Assembly: GCA_029245865.1 (NCBI GenBank)
Contig: JAQWOM010000025.1
Span: 1-38,641, forward strand
Reading direction: 5' to 3'
DNA length: 38,641 bases
Source: Planctomycetota bacterium
GTDB taxonomy: Bacteria > Planctomycetota > B15-G4
The notes beneath the pieces are model-generated. The model was not told the origin of the DNA and searched no databases. It worked only from the letters and a program-made list of their open reading frames with translations. Shown in pieces: positions 24,090 through 33,121 of the stretch. The position numbers and the translations under genes are program-made. Position 1 is the first letter of the stretch. The number at the start of each line of letters is the position of its first letter.

Positions 24090-26666
24090 ATGACCCTTTT
24101 GAAACGTCCTTCTCTGCCGAGAACGACTCTCGCGAGTCTGCTCCTGCTTCCGATGGCGACCCTGCTCGGAGCCCCCCAGGCAGGAGACACCCCGGGGCAG
24201 CCTCGACCTCCTCCACTTCCTGATGGCCTGGCCGTCCCCACAGCCCCTGCCCTTTCTCCTGAAGAAGAGCTGGCCACTTTCGAGTTACCCGAAGGCCTAC
24301 GCATCGAACTCGTCGCAGCGGAGCCACTCCTCAACGACCCAGTCATGGCCACTTTCGACGGGCAAGGCCGTCTCTGGGTGGTCGAGATGACGGGCTTCAT
24401 GCCGAATGCCGACGGCGCCGGTGAACAAGAACCGGTGGGTTCGATTGCCGTGCTCGATGATGATGATGGCGACGGCCGCATGGATCGACGCACGGTCTTC
24501 CTCGACAAACTCGTCCTCCCTCGTGCCGTCGCTCCCACGCGCGGCGGAGCGCTGGTCATCGCGCCTCCTGATGTGCTGTTCTGCCGAGACACCGATGACG
24601 ACGGGCGAGCCGATGTCATCGAGGTCGTCGACACGGGACTCGGCGGTATTCAGAGTCCGGAACATGCCCCCAACGCCCTCTTACCAACTCTCGACAACAC
24701 CTTTGCTTGTTCGAAGCACACCCGGCGCTACAGATTCACCGATGGAGACTGGACCTCAGAAGCCGTCCCTCTTGCAGGCCAGTGGGGACTCACCCAGGAC
24801 GACGAAGGTCGTCTTCTTTTCAACACAAACTCCGACCCTCTCCGTGCTCACCTCGTAGACAGCGCCTATTCACAACGTCACCCACTTCACGGAAACATCG
24901 CCGGCGTTGACGTACAGCTTGCTGCAGACAGAAGCGCCTGGCCCTCGCGCATGACCACCGGAGTCAATCGGGGCTACTTGCCCGAGACACTACGAGACGA
25001 CTGGACCTTGCGTAACGTCACGGCAGCCTGCTCTCCCTGGGTCTTCCGCGGCGATGCGCTTCGCGCAGAGGATCGGGGGGCTGTCTTTGTCTGCGAACCA
25101 TCTGGCAATCTGATTCAACGCTACATCCTCGAACAGGATGATTCGGGCAAGCTCTCAGCTCGAAACCCACACGTCGGGCGCGACTTCCTCACAAGCACTG
25201 ACGAACGTTTTCGCCCCGTAAACATGATGGGCGGCCCAGACGGCGCCTTGTATGTCGTCGACTTTTATCGCGGCATCTTGCAGCACCGAATCTTCATGAC
25301 CAGCTGGCTGCGGGCTCAGGTTCTCGATCGGCAACTCGAAACTCCTCTCGGACGGGGGCGCATCTGGCGCATCCTCAACGAGGAAGGCACGCGCAGTCAG
25401 CAGCCAGCTCTCGACACGGCCGATTCCGCAGGCTTGCTGAAGGCTCTGGAGTCAACTCAGGGCTGGCGACGCGATCGCGCGCAACAAGCTCTCGTGGAGA
25501 ACTATTCCGGTGACGCCATGTTGGTGGCATCGCTCCGCGAAGTCTCTCGCAGTGCCCAGGCTCCTCTCACACGACTGCAGGCACTCTGGACACTCTCCGG
25601 CCTGAAAGCACTCAGCGCCGACGATGTTGAGCACGCACTTCGAGATAAAGATGCTCGCGTACGGCGTGCGGCCGTGCGGCTTTCCGAGCCCTTCCTCGGC
25701 GCACGCAGCAATCTGGTTGCCATGCTATTGACTCTCGACCGGGCCCAAAACGAACAGCCCTCTGTTCGACATCAGGTCTTGTTGTCACTCGGCGCCTCAC
25801 CTGCGAAAACCTGCACAGCCGCTCTTGCCGAGGCGATCACGCGTGACGCGGCAACACCCGAACGCCGATCTGCCGTGCTCAGTGCCCTTGCCGGTCGCGG
25901 CCCCGCCTTTCTCACCCACTTGTTAAACGACCCTGCCTGGAGCCATCCGGGGGCCGGCCGCGAACTCTTCCTGCGACTGCTGGCCCGAGACATCGGACGC
26001 ACTCAGATCACCGAGAACCTCGAGGCCGTGCTGCAGTGGGCCGTGAACTCCAACACCCGCAGTGATTTTCGAGAAGCTCTGCTCGGCGGATTGCTGGAAG
26101 CTCAACCAACCAACCGACTCGGCAAGCCGGGGCGGCTTCCTCTCGCAACCCGCCCGACAACATGGAACGCGCTTCTGGAAAGCCCTGGCGAGCAGGCCGC
26201 TCGACTCGCCGAAGTGCTGACCTTTCCGGGTCACCCCACGCCCGACATCCGCATCGACATCCAGCCACTGTCCGAGACTGACCGCGCGAATTTTCAAGCG
26301 GGGCACGCGCTGTACACCGCAGCCTGCGCTCGCTGCCATCAACCCTCGGGACACGGCCAACCCGGCCTCGCCCCTCGAATCCGGAACTCCCCCTGGGTCC
26401 TTGGCGATCCACGGCGACTCATACGCATCCTGCTTCACGGTCTCCGCGGACCGATTCTCGTCGACGGCAGCACGTGGGATCTGGACATGCCCGCGCTCGC
26501 CGGAGACGACAAACAAATGGCAGCTGTTCTGACCTACATCAGGCGTGAATGGGGACACGGCGCAGAACCCATCACAGCCCAGGACGTTTCAGCCGTACGC
26601 CTCGCAACAAGCAGCCGAGAAGAACCCTGGACGGCCGCGGAATTGCAATCCATCGGCCAGCCCTGA
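24090..26666 (+). CDS. PVC-type propeller/HEAT/cytochrome c protein
   Basis: 858 residues with a signal peptide at about 1-28. A proline-rich linker is followed by the PVC-specific propeller domain: ELPEGLRIELVAAEPLLNDPVMATFDGQGRLWVVEMTGF, with two acidic EF-hand-like loops (DDDDGDGRMD and DTDDDGRADV). Residues about 440-720 read as HEAT-like helical repeats (ALVENYSGDAMLVASLREV, ALWTLSGLKALSADDVEHALRDKDARVRRAAVRL). The end is a mono-heme cytochrome c domain with C746-x2-C749-H750 (CARCHQPSGHGQPGLAPRI). This three-part layout is a hallmark of Planctomycetota and Verrucomicrobiota; members are thought to be periplasmic sugar- or alcohol-oxidising dehydrogenases, but few are characterised. The start at 24090 was chosen at the signal peptide. 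TATCAT at 24078-24083 could be a -10 for a near-leaderless mRNA. Confidence 0.92.
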   Translation: MTLLKRPSLPRTTLASLLLLPMATLLGAPQAGDTPGQPRPPPLPDGLAVPTAPALSPEEELATFELPEGLRIELVAAEPLLNDPVMATFDGQGRLWVVEMTGFMPNADGAGEQEPVGSIAVLDDDDGDGRMDRRTVFLDKLVLPRAVAPTRGGALVIAPPDVLFCRDTDDDGRADVIEVVDTGLGGIQSPEHAPNALLPTLDNTFACSKHTRRYRFTDGDWTSEAVPLAGQWGLTQDDEGRLLFNTNSDPLRAHLVDSAYSQRHPLHGNIAGVDVQLAADRSAWPSRMTTGVNRGYLPETLRDDWTLRNVTAACSPWVFRGDALRAEDRGAVFVCEPSGNLIQRYILEQDDSGKLSARNPHVGRDFLTSTDERFRPVNMMGGPDGALYVVDFYRGILQHRIFMTSWLRAQVLDRQLETPLGRGRIWRILNEEGTRSQQPALDTADSAGLLKALESTQGWRRDRAQQALVENYSGDAMLVASLREVSRSAQAPLTRLQALWTLSGLKALSADDVEHALRDKDARVRRAAVRLSEPFLGARSNLVAMLLTLDRAQNEQPSVRHQVLLSLGASPAKTCTAALAEAITRDAATPERRSAVLSALAGRGPAFLTHLLNDPAWSHPGAGRELFLRLLARDIGRTQITENLEAVLQWAVNSNTRSDFREALLGGLLEAQPTNRLGKPGRLPLATRPTTWNALLESPGEQAARLAEVLTFPGHPTPDIRIDIQPLSETDRANFQAGHALYTAACARCHQPSGHGQPGLAPRIRNSPWVLGDPRRLIRILLHGLRGPILVDGSTWDLDMPALAGDDKQMAAVLTYIRREWGHGAEPITAQDVSAVRLATSSREEPWTAAELQSIGQP

Positions 26667-26674
26667 CGCGGGAC

Positions 26675-28489
26675 TCAACGCCTCGACGCTTGCTGCACCA
26701 AACGGTCCACCCCTCGGATCTCAAGTGACTGGCCCGGGCTCACTCGAGCCTCCAGAGCACAAGCGCCGCGGGAGCCTCCCGCGTTCACGAGGCGGTCCGC
26801 GAGTGTGACCCCATTCAGCACCACGGCGACTCGCCCTCCATAGGAGTGAACCTCGAGAACGTGCTCATCCTGCACTGACTTGCCTCCCTCGCCTCGTAAA
26901 GGCGTCACAGTCCAGGTGCCATCCTCTTCAAGATGAAGTGCTTCTCTCGAGTCCTCTGCGATCCTGGGAAAAGGCATGGCCTCTTGAAGCTCACGACTCG
27001 ATTGCAAAGCGAGCAATCCGTCACCGGCATACCGGATCCTCAAGGAGAAATCGCCCACACACTCCCTCATGGGAAAACTCCAGATCCCCGCCGACTCTGA
27101 ATGCCAATCCATCTGAGCCACACCCTCTTCGGGCTCTTTCAGCGAACCTGCGCTGGACTCCGAAGGTGACAGGAGGAGAGGCTCCCAGTCGTGCCGACCC
27201 AGATCACGAAGGCGCAGGTTGCGCCAGCGGATTCGCCCGGCCGGCCCACTATGCACCTGCAGAGCCACGACGCCTTCAAGTGTCATGGCATCCAGATGAT
27301 TCGCAGCAGGCACCCCGTTCACCCAGGCGCGAAGGGATGGACCGATGCATTCGATGTGGTAGCTGTTCCATCCGTCCAAATCGAAGGCAGCCCGGGCCCG
27401 TTCATCGTCAGAGAGATCGTCTAACCACCCCCGGCGGCGTTCATCGTAGAGACCACCCGACCAGCTCCGCTCGCTCGGATCGATCTCGATCTGATATCCC
27501 GAAAGACTGCGGGACTCATGATTGACCGTACTACGAACCTGAATCCCGGAATTCATCGCGACGTCCAGCTTCACATCCACATCCAGAATCAAGTCGCCAA
27601 AGACCTGATCCGTGTGCAGAAAGCTTTGTTGCCCACCGGTCACCTGCCCGGTGATGACGGAGCCATCGCCTGTGTAATCCGCATCGCCCAATCGTGACCA
27701 GCCGCTCAGATCCGGACCGAGGCCCCGCTCCGAGACGCGACCTGGCAAGCGGTCGTCACACCGGACCAAAACCCGGCGAAACTGAACTTCATCGCCATGG
27801 TCCTGGAGAACGACATGACCCGTACCGCGGCCGAAGTCTTCTATCTCAGCAAACTTACTCGAGCCTTTGGCCAGTTCGAACTCCGGTGAGCTCAAATCCA
27901 TGTCGACAACACGAACGCCATCCAACCAATGCTCCAGATGGTCGCCGCGAGCAACAACACGCCCCTGACGAAAGGTTCCATGCAGGGCCTTCGGCTTGCC
28001 AGCGGGCGCCACGAGGCCATAAAGCGCAGCGGCTGACGTTTTTTCAACACGCCCATCTGGGTGTCCTGCATCGTCCAACACCTGATATTCCGGCCCGATC
28101 ACTTCCTGCCCGGGAGAGACGGGCGGCACCCGCACCTTTACTCCGCTGTTGGCCCCGTCTTTCACGCGCCACTCAAACTGCAATTCAAAATCCCCGAACA
28201 ACTCTTTGCTGATCAGGTCACCACCGCGCCCTCCAGCATCAAGAGTCAGAACGCCCTCCGAATACGACCATCCGGGGCCAACCCGAACGCCGCCCGATCT
28301 CTGATGCGTGCCCTGCCAGCCCGCAAGCCCTTCGGCCAGCAGGTCTCGCCAGCCCGCGATCCGCTCGAGCGTTGTGATCGAATGAGCGTCCGATGTTTCC
28401 TGGAGTGTCGGTCGTGAATGAGAATGCAACGCACCCGTCAACGCACAGCATGCGACAGCAACGAGAGACCATGTCTTCAGTGCTGGCAT
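26675..28489 (-). CDS. Exported protein with three tandem DUF1080/LamG-like domains
   Basis: 604 residues with a signal peptide (about 1-25). Domain 1 (about 45-255) is a clear DUF1080 (3-keto-disaccharide hydrolase type): LAEGLAGWQGT, GVLTLDAGGRGGDLISKELFGDFELQFEWRV, NSGVKVR, GPEYQVLDDAGHPD. Domain 2 (about 258-435) repeats the plan: GLGPDLSGWSRLG, GDLILDVDVKLDVAMNSGIQVRS, GYQIEIDP. Domain 3 (about 436-600) is more divergent (WSFPMRECVGDFSLRIRYAGDGLLALQSS). DUF1080 proteins in planctomycetes act on 3-keto-glycosides or bind sugars outside the cell. That fits with the Gfo/Idh/MocA oxidoreductase and PVC heme protein elsewhere in the window, which could make keto-sugars. It lies six bases after the NUDIX gene, on the same strand. 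Confidence 0.85.
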   Translation of the reverse strand: MPALKTWSLVAVACCALTGALHSHSRPTLQETSDAHSITTLERIAGWRDLLAEGLAGWQGTHQRSGGVRVGPGWSYSEGVLTLDAGGRGGDLISKELFGDFELQFEWRVKDGANSGVKVRVPPVSPGQEVIGPEYQVLDDAGHPDGRVEKTSAAALYGLVAPAGKPKALHGTFRQGRVVARGDHLEHWLDGVRVVDMDLSSPEFELAKGSSKFAEIEDFGRGTGHVVLQDHGDEVQFRRVLVRCDDRLPGRVSERGLGPDLSGWSRLGDADYTGDGSVITGQVTGGQQSFLHTDQVFGDLILDVDVKLDVAMNSGIQVRSTVNHESRSLSGYQIEIDPSERSWSGGLYDERRRGWLDDLSDDERARAAFDLDGWNSYHIECIGPSLRAWVNGVPAANHLDAMTLEGVVALQVHSGPAGRIRWRNLRLRDLGRHDWEPLLLSPSESSAGSLKEPEEGVAQMDWHSESAGIWSFPMRECVGDFSLRIRYAGDGLLALQSSRELQEAMPFPRIAEDSREALHLEEDGTWTVTPLRGEGGKSVQDEHVLEVHSYGGRVAVVLNGVTLADRLVNAGGSRGACALEARVSPGQSLEIRGVDRLVQQASRR

Positions 28490-28495
28490 CCCCGG

Positions 28496-29107
28496 TCAAC
28501 AGCCCTCGCCAAGCGGAAAGCTCTGATGGCCCACCACATCGTAGGAGTCTACGTCGAAACGCTTGCCCATGGCCCGCAACCGCAGAGTCGCGTGGTGCAC
28601 TCGGCGCTTGCTGTCTTTCAAGTCGTCCACAAAGAACCGCAGAGCAAAGGAGACTGCAGGAAAAGCGATGTCCTTCCAGGGTAAATCTCCTGGCTGAACA
28701 AAGGCGGTTTCGAGCGTCTCATCTCCCGGCTGCGGTCGCTCGCTTCCACACAGACTCGCCCGAAAGATCGCGTAACCCTGGCCAACATGGGGAATATCGA
28801 TGAACGCGTGCGGAGCCGTCACTTCGACGTCAGCGCAAGCTTCTTCACGTGTTTCCCGACACGCGCCCTCGATCAGACCTTCATTCAGTTCCTGAAAGCC
28901 TGCAGGAAGAGTCCATAAGCCGTAGCCGGGCTCGATGGAACGTCGGCACAGCAAGATGCCGTCGGCAGCTTCCACCAGACAGCCGACAACCATCGTGGGG
29001 TTCTTGTAATGCACCTCGCCACACGACGAGCAAACGGCGCGTACACGATCGTCGCCGCTCGGGACAACGCTCTCGACACGCCCTCCACACTTCGGACAGA
29101 AACGCAT
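28496..29107 (-). CDS. NUDIX hydrolase with N-terminal zinc ribbon
   Basis: 203 residues. A CPKCG...CSSCG zinc ribbon (C4, C7, C26, C29) precedes HYKNPTMVVGCLVE and a complete Nudix box G70-x5-E76-x7-R84-E85-x2-E88-E89, with C91 in place of the usual glycine. This layout (zinc ribbon, then WTLPAGFQELNEG) is that of NUDIX enzymes related to NADH pyrophosphatase and ADP-ribose hydrolases, so a nucleoside-diphosphate-linked substrate is likely. I chose ATG 29107 because family members begin at this MxFCPxCG. An in-frame ATG at 29152 has GGGAGA upstream but would overlap the preceding gene by 29 bases. It sits between the PRTase fusion and the DUF1080 gene in one run. Confidence 0.88.
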   Translation of the reverse strand: MRFCPKCGGRVESVVPSGDDRVRAVCSSCGEVHYKNPTMVVGCLVEAADGILLCRRSIEPGYGLWTLPAGFQELNEGLIEGACRETREEACADVEVTAPHAFIDIPHVGQGYAIFRASLCGSERPQPGDETLETAFVQPGDLPWKDIAFPAVSFALRFFVDDLKDSKRRVHHATLRLRAMGKRFDVDSYDVVGHQSFPLGEGC

Positions 29108-29123
29108 CGAGAAAGGGGTCCGC

Positions 29124-30773
29124 TCAGCTTGCGTCCAGCTCTCGTTCACCATCGGCGTCTCCCGCCTCCGCGGAACCGGTCATGGCGCCCGGAGCCACGG
29201 ACGACGCGCGATCTCCCTCAACAGCACTCTCAGACCCGTCTTCTGGAAAGTCCGACTCATTGATATCTGCCTCGATGCGACGGATGCGTGTTTCAACCGA
29301 CTTGAGTTGCCGACCGAGTGCTGCACACATCGTGGGCAGATCCTTGCCTTGCCGGCACAGCCGCGCGAGGAGAGCGTCTTCTTCTGCTGTCCAGCGCTGA
29401 TAGGCTCGAGGATACTTTTGCTTGATGCTCGAAGGACTCTCTGCCTTTTCAAGATGACCAGCATGGACGCGAGTTCGAGATCCGGACAAGCGAGCTCGGC
29501 GAGGCCGCACCACTTGCCGAGCGGGCTCCGTGGCCCGTGTTTCCAACTGCCCAGGCCGTTGTGGCCTCGCAAGCTGCGGCGAGGAGTCTCCCTGCGCACC
29601 CGCCTCAATCGAAGCGGCGGTCTCTCCCCCGAGTTCAGCGACGCCTTCCGAGATCGGCGCTTTCCGCGCAGCAGAGACCTCCGTAAGCGGGCCGTAGGTC
29701 GCACGAGGTTCCTCTGAGCGGTGGAACTCCTGCGCCAGCGCCACTCCGACCACCCGGCTTGCCCCCGCCTCTTTCAAGGCGCGTGCAGCTTCTGCCAGCG
29801 TGGCCCCGGTGCAGCGATAATCATCGAGAACGACAATCGTACGCCCGGACAGATCCACCTTGCCACGCGCCTCCATCGTCCCAGACATGCTGGCCTGGCG
29901 ACTGACCCTGTCCCGCGAAACCTGCTGGCCAGGCTCAGCCTGAAAGCGAAGCAATGGCGACACGGTCATCTGCGTCTCTTCCTTCAACTTCACCATGAGC
30001 TTCTTGAGAATCTCCGGGCGCCCCTGGTGCGCGGGAATCCAAGTGAGCACAACGTTGTCATCTTCAGGACTCACAGCATGCTTGACGAGTGTTTTGGCCA
30101 GATCGATGAGCTCCGGCGTCCAGTTCCCATCACGTGCGACACCCAGCAAGTCCGTCAAACGATTGCTCGGCTGCTCTGTCATCGCACCGCCAACGCGGCA
30201 CTCATGACCTGGAAGGTCCAGATGCAAACTGACGGTTGGCCCGAAGCACCCAAGGTCCCCGGACAGCGAATAACACTGTTCGTCATCGAAAAAGCTGTCG
30301 ACGTACGGAAGGAAAAGATCTGGGGGACTCCCAGCTGGAACAAAGTCTCGGACCGTTGCGGCCGTGACACCTGCGCGTCGAGCTGCATCGATGTCGTCGG
30401 CACTGTCACCGACCGAGAGCACTCGCTCGCTCGCTGGCAAACCCAGCTGCGCGAGAACTTCGAGCAACGGATGCGGGGACGGTCGGTGAAGCACCGTGTC
30501 ATGGAATCCAATGATGGCGACGGGCAAGGCGAACTGGTGTTCCTGGAACCAGCGCCTCATGGCGGCCTCAGGACTCGAAGTCACAACCGCCACGGGAATC
30601 CCCGCTTCTGTCAGCAAGCCGAGCGCCTCGACGACCGGACGGCCCGCCCGGTCCAAAACCGGAGGCACTCCCTTGGCGCCGCTGTAGTAAACAGCCCCAC
30701 TCCGCGGCGGCTTCCCTCGCGAGACATCAACAAGGGTGTCCTCAAAATCAAAGATGACAGCGTCCCAACTCAT
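29124..30773 (-). CDS. HAD - phosphoribosyltransferase - SANT/Myb-like fusion protein
   Basis: 549 residues with three recognisable parts. Residues 1-170 are a HAD-like hydrolase: nucleophile D9 in IFDFEDTL (third position E11 instead of the usual Asp), VVTSS (65-66), and GDSADDIDAARRAG (D123, D127) for the metal. The lysine motif KPxP reads RPSP (R97). Residues about 200-350 are a PRTase: TWIPAHQGRPEILKKL and the PRPP loop VVLDDYRCTGATL (314-326), similar to ComF-type enzymes. After a disordered Arg/Pro/Ala-rich linker (about 355-450), residues 458-502 form a SANT/Myb-like helical unit, RWTAEEDALLARLCRQG...LKSVETRIRRI, usually DNA-binding. The function is unknown; HAD and PRTase suggest nucleotide or ribose-phosphate chemistry near DNA. 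Start ATG 30773; a GTG at 30782 is possible. Confidence 0.85.
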   Translation of the reverse strand: MSWDAVIFDFEDTLVDVSRGKPPRSGAVYYSGAKGVPPVLDRAGRPVVEALGLLTEAGIPVAVVTSSPEAAMRRWFQEHQFALPVAIIGFHDTVLHRPSPHPLLEVLAQLGLPASERVLSVGDSADDIDAARRAGVTAATVRDFVPAGSPPDLFLPYVDSFFDDEQCYSLSGDLGCFGPTVSLHLDLPGHECRVGGAMTEQPSNRLTDLLGVARDGNWTPELIDLAKTLVKHAVSPEDDNVVLTWIPAHQGRPEILKKLMVKLKEETQMTVSPLLRFQAEPGQQVSRDRVSRQASMSGTMEARGKVDLSGRTIVVLDDYRCTGATLAEAARALKEAGASRVVGVALAQEFHRSEEPRATYGPLTEVSAARKAPISEGVAELGGETAASIEAGAQGDSSPQLARPQRPGQLETRATEPARQVVRPRRARLSGSRTRVHAGHLEKAESPSSIKQKYPRAYQRWTAEEDALLARLCRQGKDLPTMCAALGRQLKSVETRIRRIEADINESDFPEDGSESAVEGDRASSVAPGAMTGSAEAGDADGERELDAS

Positions 30774-31025
30774 GTTGGCCACTCACGAGGGTGATCGAGA
30801 TTCACTGACAGCGGACCGCACTCGCCTCACACCAACCGCTGGCGGCGCCGCTCCTTGGGTCGAGTCTAGGTCACCGGAGCGGCCGCTTCCATGCTGGAAC
30901 TCTTGCGAGCGCAGGGATTGCTGCCATCAAGCCGGGCTGAGCCAGATCGCCCCGAGGCTCCACAGCCCGATCTGCGAGTTGTCCACAACGCACTTGGCCC
31001 GCTTCGCGGGAGTGCGCGTGCGTGC

Positions 31026-32567
31026 TCAGCCCCCCCTGCCCGCGTAAGCCGACAGTTCCATGGAAAGGTGCTGCGCCACGCCTCCCCCGAGAAATGGGAC
31101 ACGTATGTCATCCGAAGTCCCAGCAACATCCACCCCCACAGAGGCCGTACCCCAGCGGCGGTCAAAAGGCGTCTCCTTGATGTCGACAACCTGGATTTTC
31201 CCGCACCACATGAGGGACGTTGTCCTCGTCCAGAGCCCGCGCTGAACGGCAAATGCTGTCCCATCCATGCCGTAACACATCACAGCAACCTGCCGCCGCG
31301 CCAACCAAACAACACCGAGGCAGAGAGCCGGAAGCGCCAAGAACGTCCACGGCGTCCACCACCAACCTGCAACTGCGCTCAGCAGGATGAGCAGGAGGCA
31401 ATAGCGCCTGGCAAGGCGCGTTCGAGCGCAAGGATCCACGGGGAGCCAACTCAAACCCTCCAGAGAGAGGCCGGGTTGGAGCTCATCGAAAAGGGCGCCC
31501 AGCTTGTTTCGCGCGATGAGCGGAGCCACCCAGCTACGGGTCGCGGCCTTCCCCTCCAGGTGACTACCACCTGCCGTGTCGACCTTCACCGCGGCATACC
31601 CGAACAGGCGATGTGCCCAGCCCTCGGTCACGGTGATGGCCTGGATGCGACCGCGGGGGATCGTTGCCGTGAAGCGCGTGAAAAGTCCACAACTCGTGCG
31701 CAAGTCATCCCCGGAGCGAGTCAGCGTGAAGCGATGCAGCGTCCAGAAGGCCCAGAGCACCGACAGCAAGCGCAACGCCATCAACGCGAAAAGGATGCCC
31801 GCCGCAGCAATCCAGGGCCAGGCGAGACCTCCACCGTCCAGACCTGGCAACGCCTCCACGGCGAAAGGATCGATCTGCTCGAGCTTCTTGAACTGCTCTT
31901 CGCGGAAGAGATCGAACTCATAAGCCAACCCCAACCCGGCCAGAACGACCGCGAGCCCCCGGCCCGAGAGCAGACCAAACGTCACCAGGTCGCGTGGCTT
32001 CAGTTGAAGCAACGTGACTTCTTTTTCAACTTCCCGTTCATCGGCTCGTGTATCCCCTGGCAACTCGCTGCCGGGCTCCCGCTCAGCAAAGACCCGCTGA
32101 CGCATCCGCTCCACGGCATCGACCGAAAGAACCTGCAGCTGAGCTTCAGACCTCGCACCACTGGCCGTTTCAATTTTGACGTCAGCCACGCGCAGAAGCC
32201 GATGAAAAACGTTCTGCACGAGGTCGATGTTCTGGATGCGTTCGTAGGGGATGTGACGCTCGAACCTGAAAAGCACTCCGCCCGTCACGATCATCTCCTT
32301 CTCCGCGAAGCAGTACCGGTAGGAGATGTACTTCACGACGGCGATGATCACCGAGATGCCGACGAACCACCCGGCCCACGTCAGGTTGCGACCTGCCCCC
32401 AGGCCGCCCCTCTCTGGAGAAAAGAAAAGGAACAGCACGAGCGGCAAAACGAGAGTGCGCAGCGAACCGGCTGTCTGAAACAACAACGACAAAGGATGAA
32501 GCCGATGAACATCGGCCGCAGAGCTTTGTGGTGATTCAGGCAAGACGGGAGCCTCGTCAGACGGCAT
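31026..32567 (-). CDS. Membrane protein with repeated bPH2 domains (YdbT-like)
   Basis: 513 residues with paired hydrophobic segments near 35-50 and 63-78, about 205-220 and 250-275, and about 385-425, each followed by a bacterial PH (bPH2, DUF304) domain. These read YRYCFAEKEMIVTGGVLFRFERHIPYERIQNIDLVQN, FTLTRSGDDLRTSCGLFTRFTATIPRGRIQAITVTE and VMCYGMDGTAFAVQRGLWTRTTSLMWCGKIQVVDIKETPFDRRWG. Three copies with the R-x2-Q/K turn are typical of YdbT. YdbS/YdbT pairs are membrane proteins of poorly known role; in Bacillus they have been linked to bacteriocin resistance. ATG 32567 overlaps the end of the upstream YdbS-like gene by 11 bases, indicating translational coupling. The 252 bases downstream of its upstream neighbour's operon (30774-31025) hold no gene I can support. 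Confidence 0.9.
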   Translation of the reverse strand: MPSDEAPVLPESPQSSAADVHRLHPLSLLFQTAGSLRTLVLPLVLFLFFSPERGGLGAGRNLTWAGWFVGISVIIAVVKYISYRYCFAEKEMIVTGGVLFRFERHIPYERIQNIDLVQNVFHRLLRVADVKIETASGARSEAQLQVLSVDAVERMRQRVFAEREPGSELPGDTRADEREVEKEVTLLQLKPRDLVTFGLLSGRGLAVVLAGLGLAYEFDLFREEQFKKLEQIDPFAVEALPGLDGGGLAWPWIAAAGILFALMALRLLSVLWAFWTLHRFTLTRSGDDLRTSCGLFTRFTATIPRGRIQAITVTEGWAHRLFGYAAVKVDTAGGSHLEGKAATRSWVAPLIARNKLGALFDELQPGLSLEGLSWLPVDPCARTRLARRYCLLLILLSAVAGWWWTPWTFLALPALCLGVVWLARRQVAVMCYGMDGTAFAVQRGLWTRTTSLMWCGKIQVVDIKETPFDRRWGTASVGVDVAGTSDDIRVPFLGGGVAQHLSMELSAYAGRGG

Positions 32568-33114
32568 CGTCGCCTCGCCGCTTCAACAGTTCATCGCGAA
32601 CGCCCTCGGCGACCTCTTTCCCCAACCCTTCCAGCTTGACGATTGCATGCCGGTTGCCTGCTGTGTGCACAACAAGCGTGGAAAGAGAAAACCTCCGCTG
32701 CAAAGGGCCTTGATTCACATCCGTATGTTGAACGCGCGAGAGAGGCACTGTCACGACGTCCCTCCACCAAACACCACGCCGAATCTCCAGCAAGTCTTCG
32801 GTCAGGTGCCAGGACGACCGCAGGAAAGCCCGGCGGGTGTAAACCATTCCCAGCCGCACCAGAAATTCAGCAAGAGGCCATGGCGCCACCACGAAGAAAG
32901 CGATGTGCCACCCTTCGGGCCTCGCAAAGCCAGCACTCACTCCGACGGCAAGCACCGCGAGAATGTAGAGCAGGATCCGCCAACTGACACGTTCTTGATC
33001 GGGCCATCGTGGATCGAGAGAGAGCGGCTCGTCTGAAAACACAGACTGGAAGGCCGCACTCTCTACGGACTTCTGCGCGATCTTTGAATCCTCCTCGTTC
33101 CCCTCACCTGTCAT
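32557..33114 (-). CDS. Membrane bPH2-domain protein (YdbS-like)
   Basis: 185 residues. Two hydrophobic segments (about 47-63 and 68-84, around the GFARPEGWH turn) are followed by one bPH2 domain: RRAFLRSSWHLTEDLLEIRRGVWWRDVVTVPLSRVQHTDVNQGPLQRRFSLSTLVVHTAGN. This is the YdbS layout and normally partners the longer YdbT-like protein, whose gene overlaps its 3' end. The start at 33114 was chosen because GAGAGG lies 3 bases before it and the frame further upstream runs inside the transglutaminase gene. It starts seven bases after the transglutaminase stop, so the three genes are probably one operon. Confidence 0.9.
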   Translation of the reverse strand: MTGEGNEEDSKIAQKSVESAAFQSVFSDEPLSLDPRWPDQERVSWRILLYILAVLAVGVSAGFARPEGWHIAFFVVAPWPLAEFLVRLGMVYTRRAFLRSSWHLTEDLLEIRRGVWWRDVVTVPLSRVQHTDVNQGPLQRRFSLSTLVVHTAGNRHAIVKLEGLGKEVAEGVRDELLKRRGDDAV

Positions 33115-33121
33115 CGGCCTC

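Noticed and set aside
30978..30989. Short palindrome GTTGTCCACAAC, similar to a DnaA box
   Set aside because: A single copy with one mismatch to the DnaA consensus and no AT-rich region or other boxes. Not enough for an origin or operator.
30891..32534. A 547-codon plus-strand frame opposite the YdbT-like gene
   Set aside because: Shadow of the bPH2 gene; rich in Arg, Gln and Pro with no domain.
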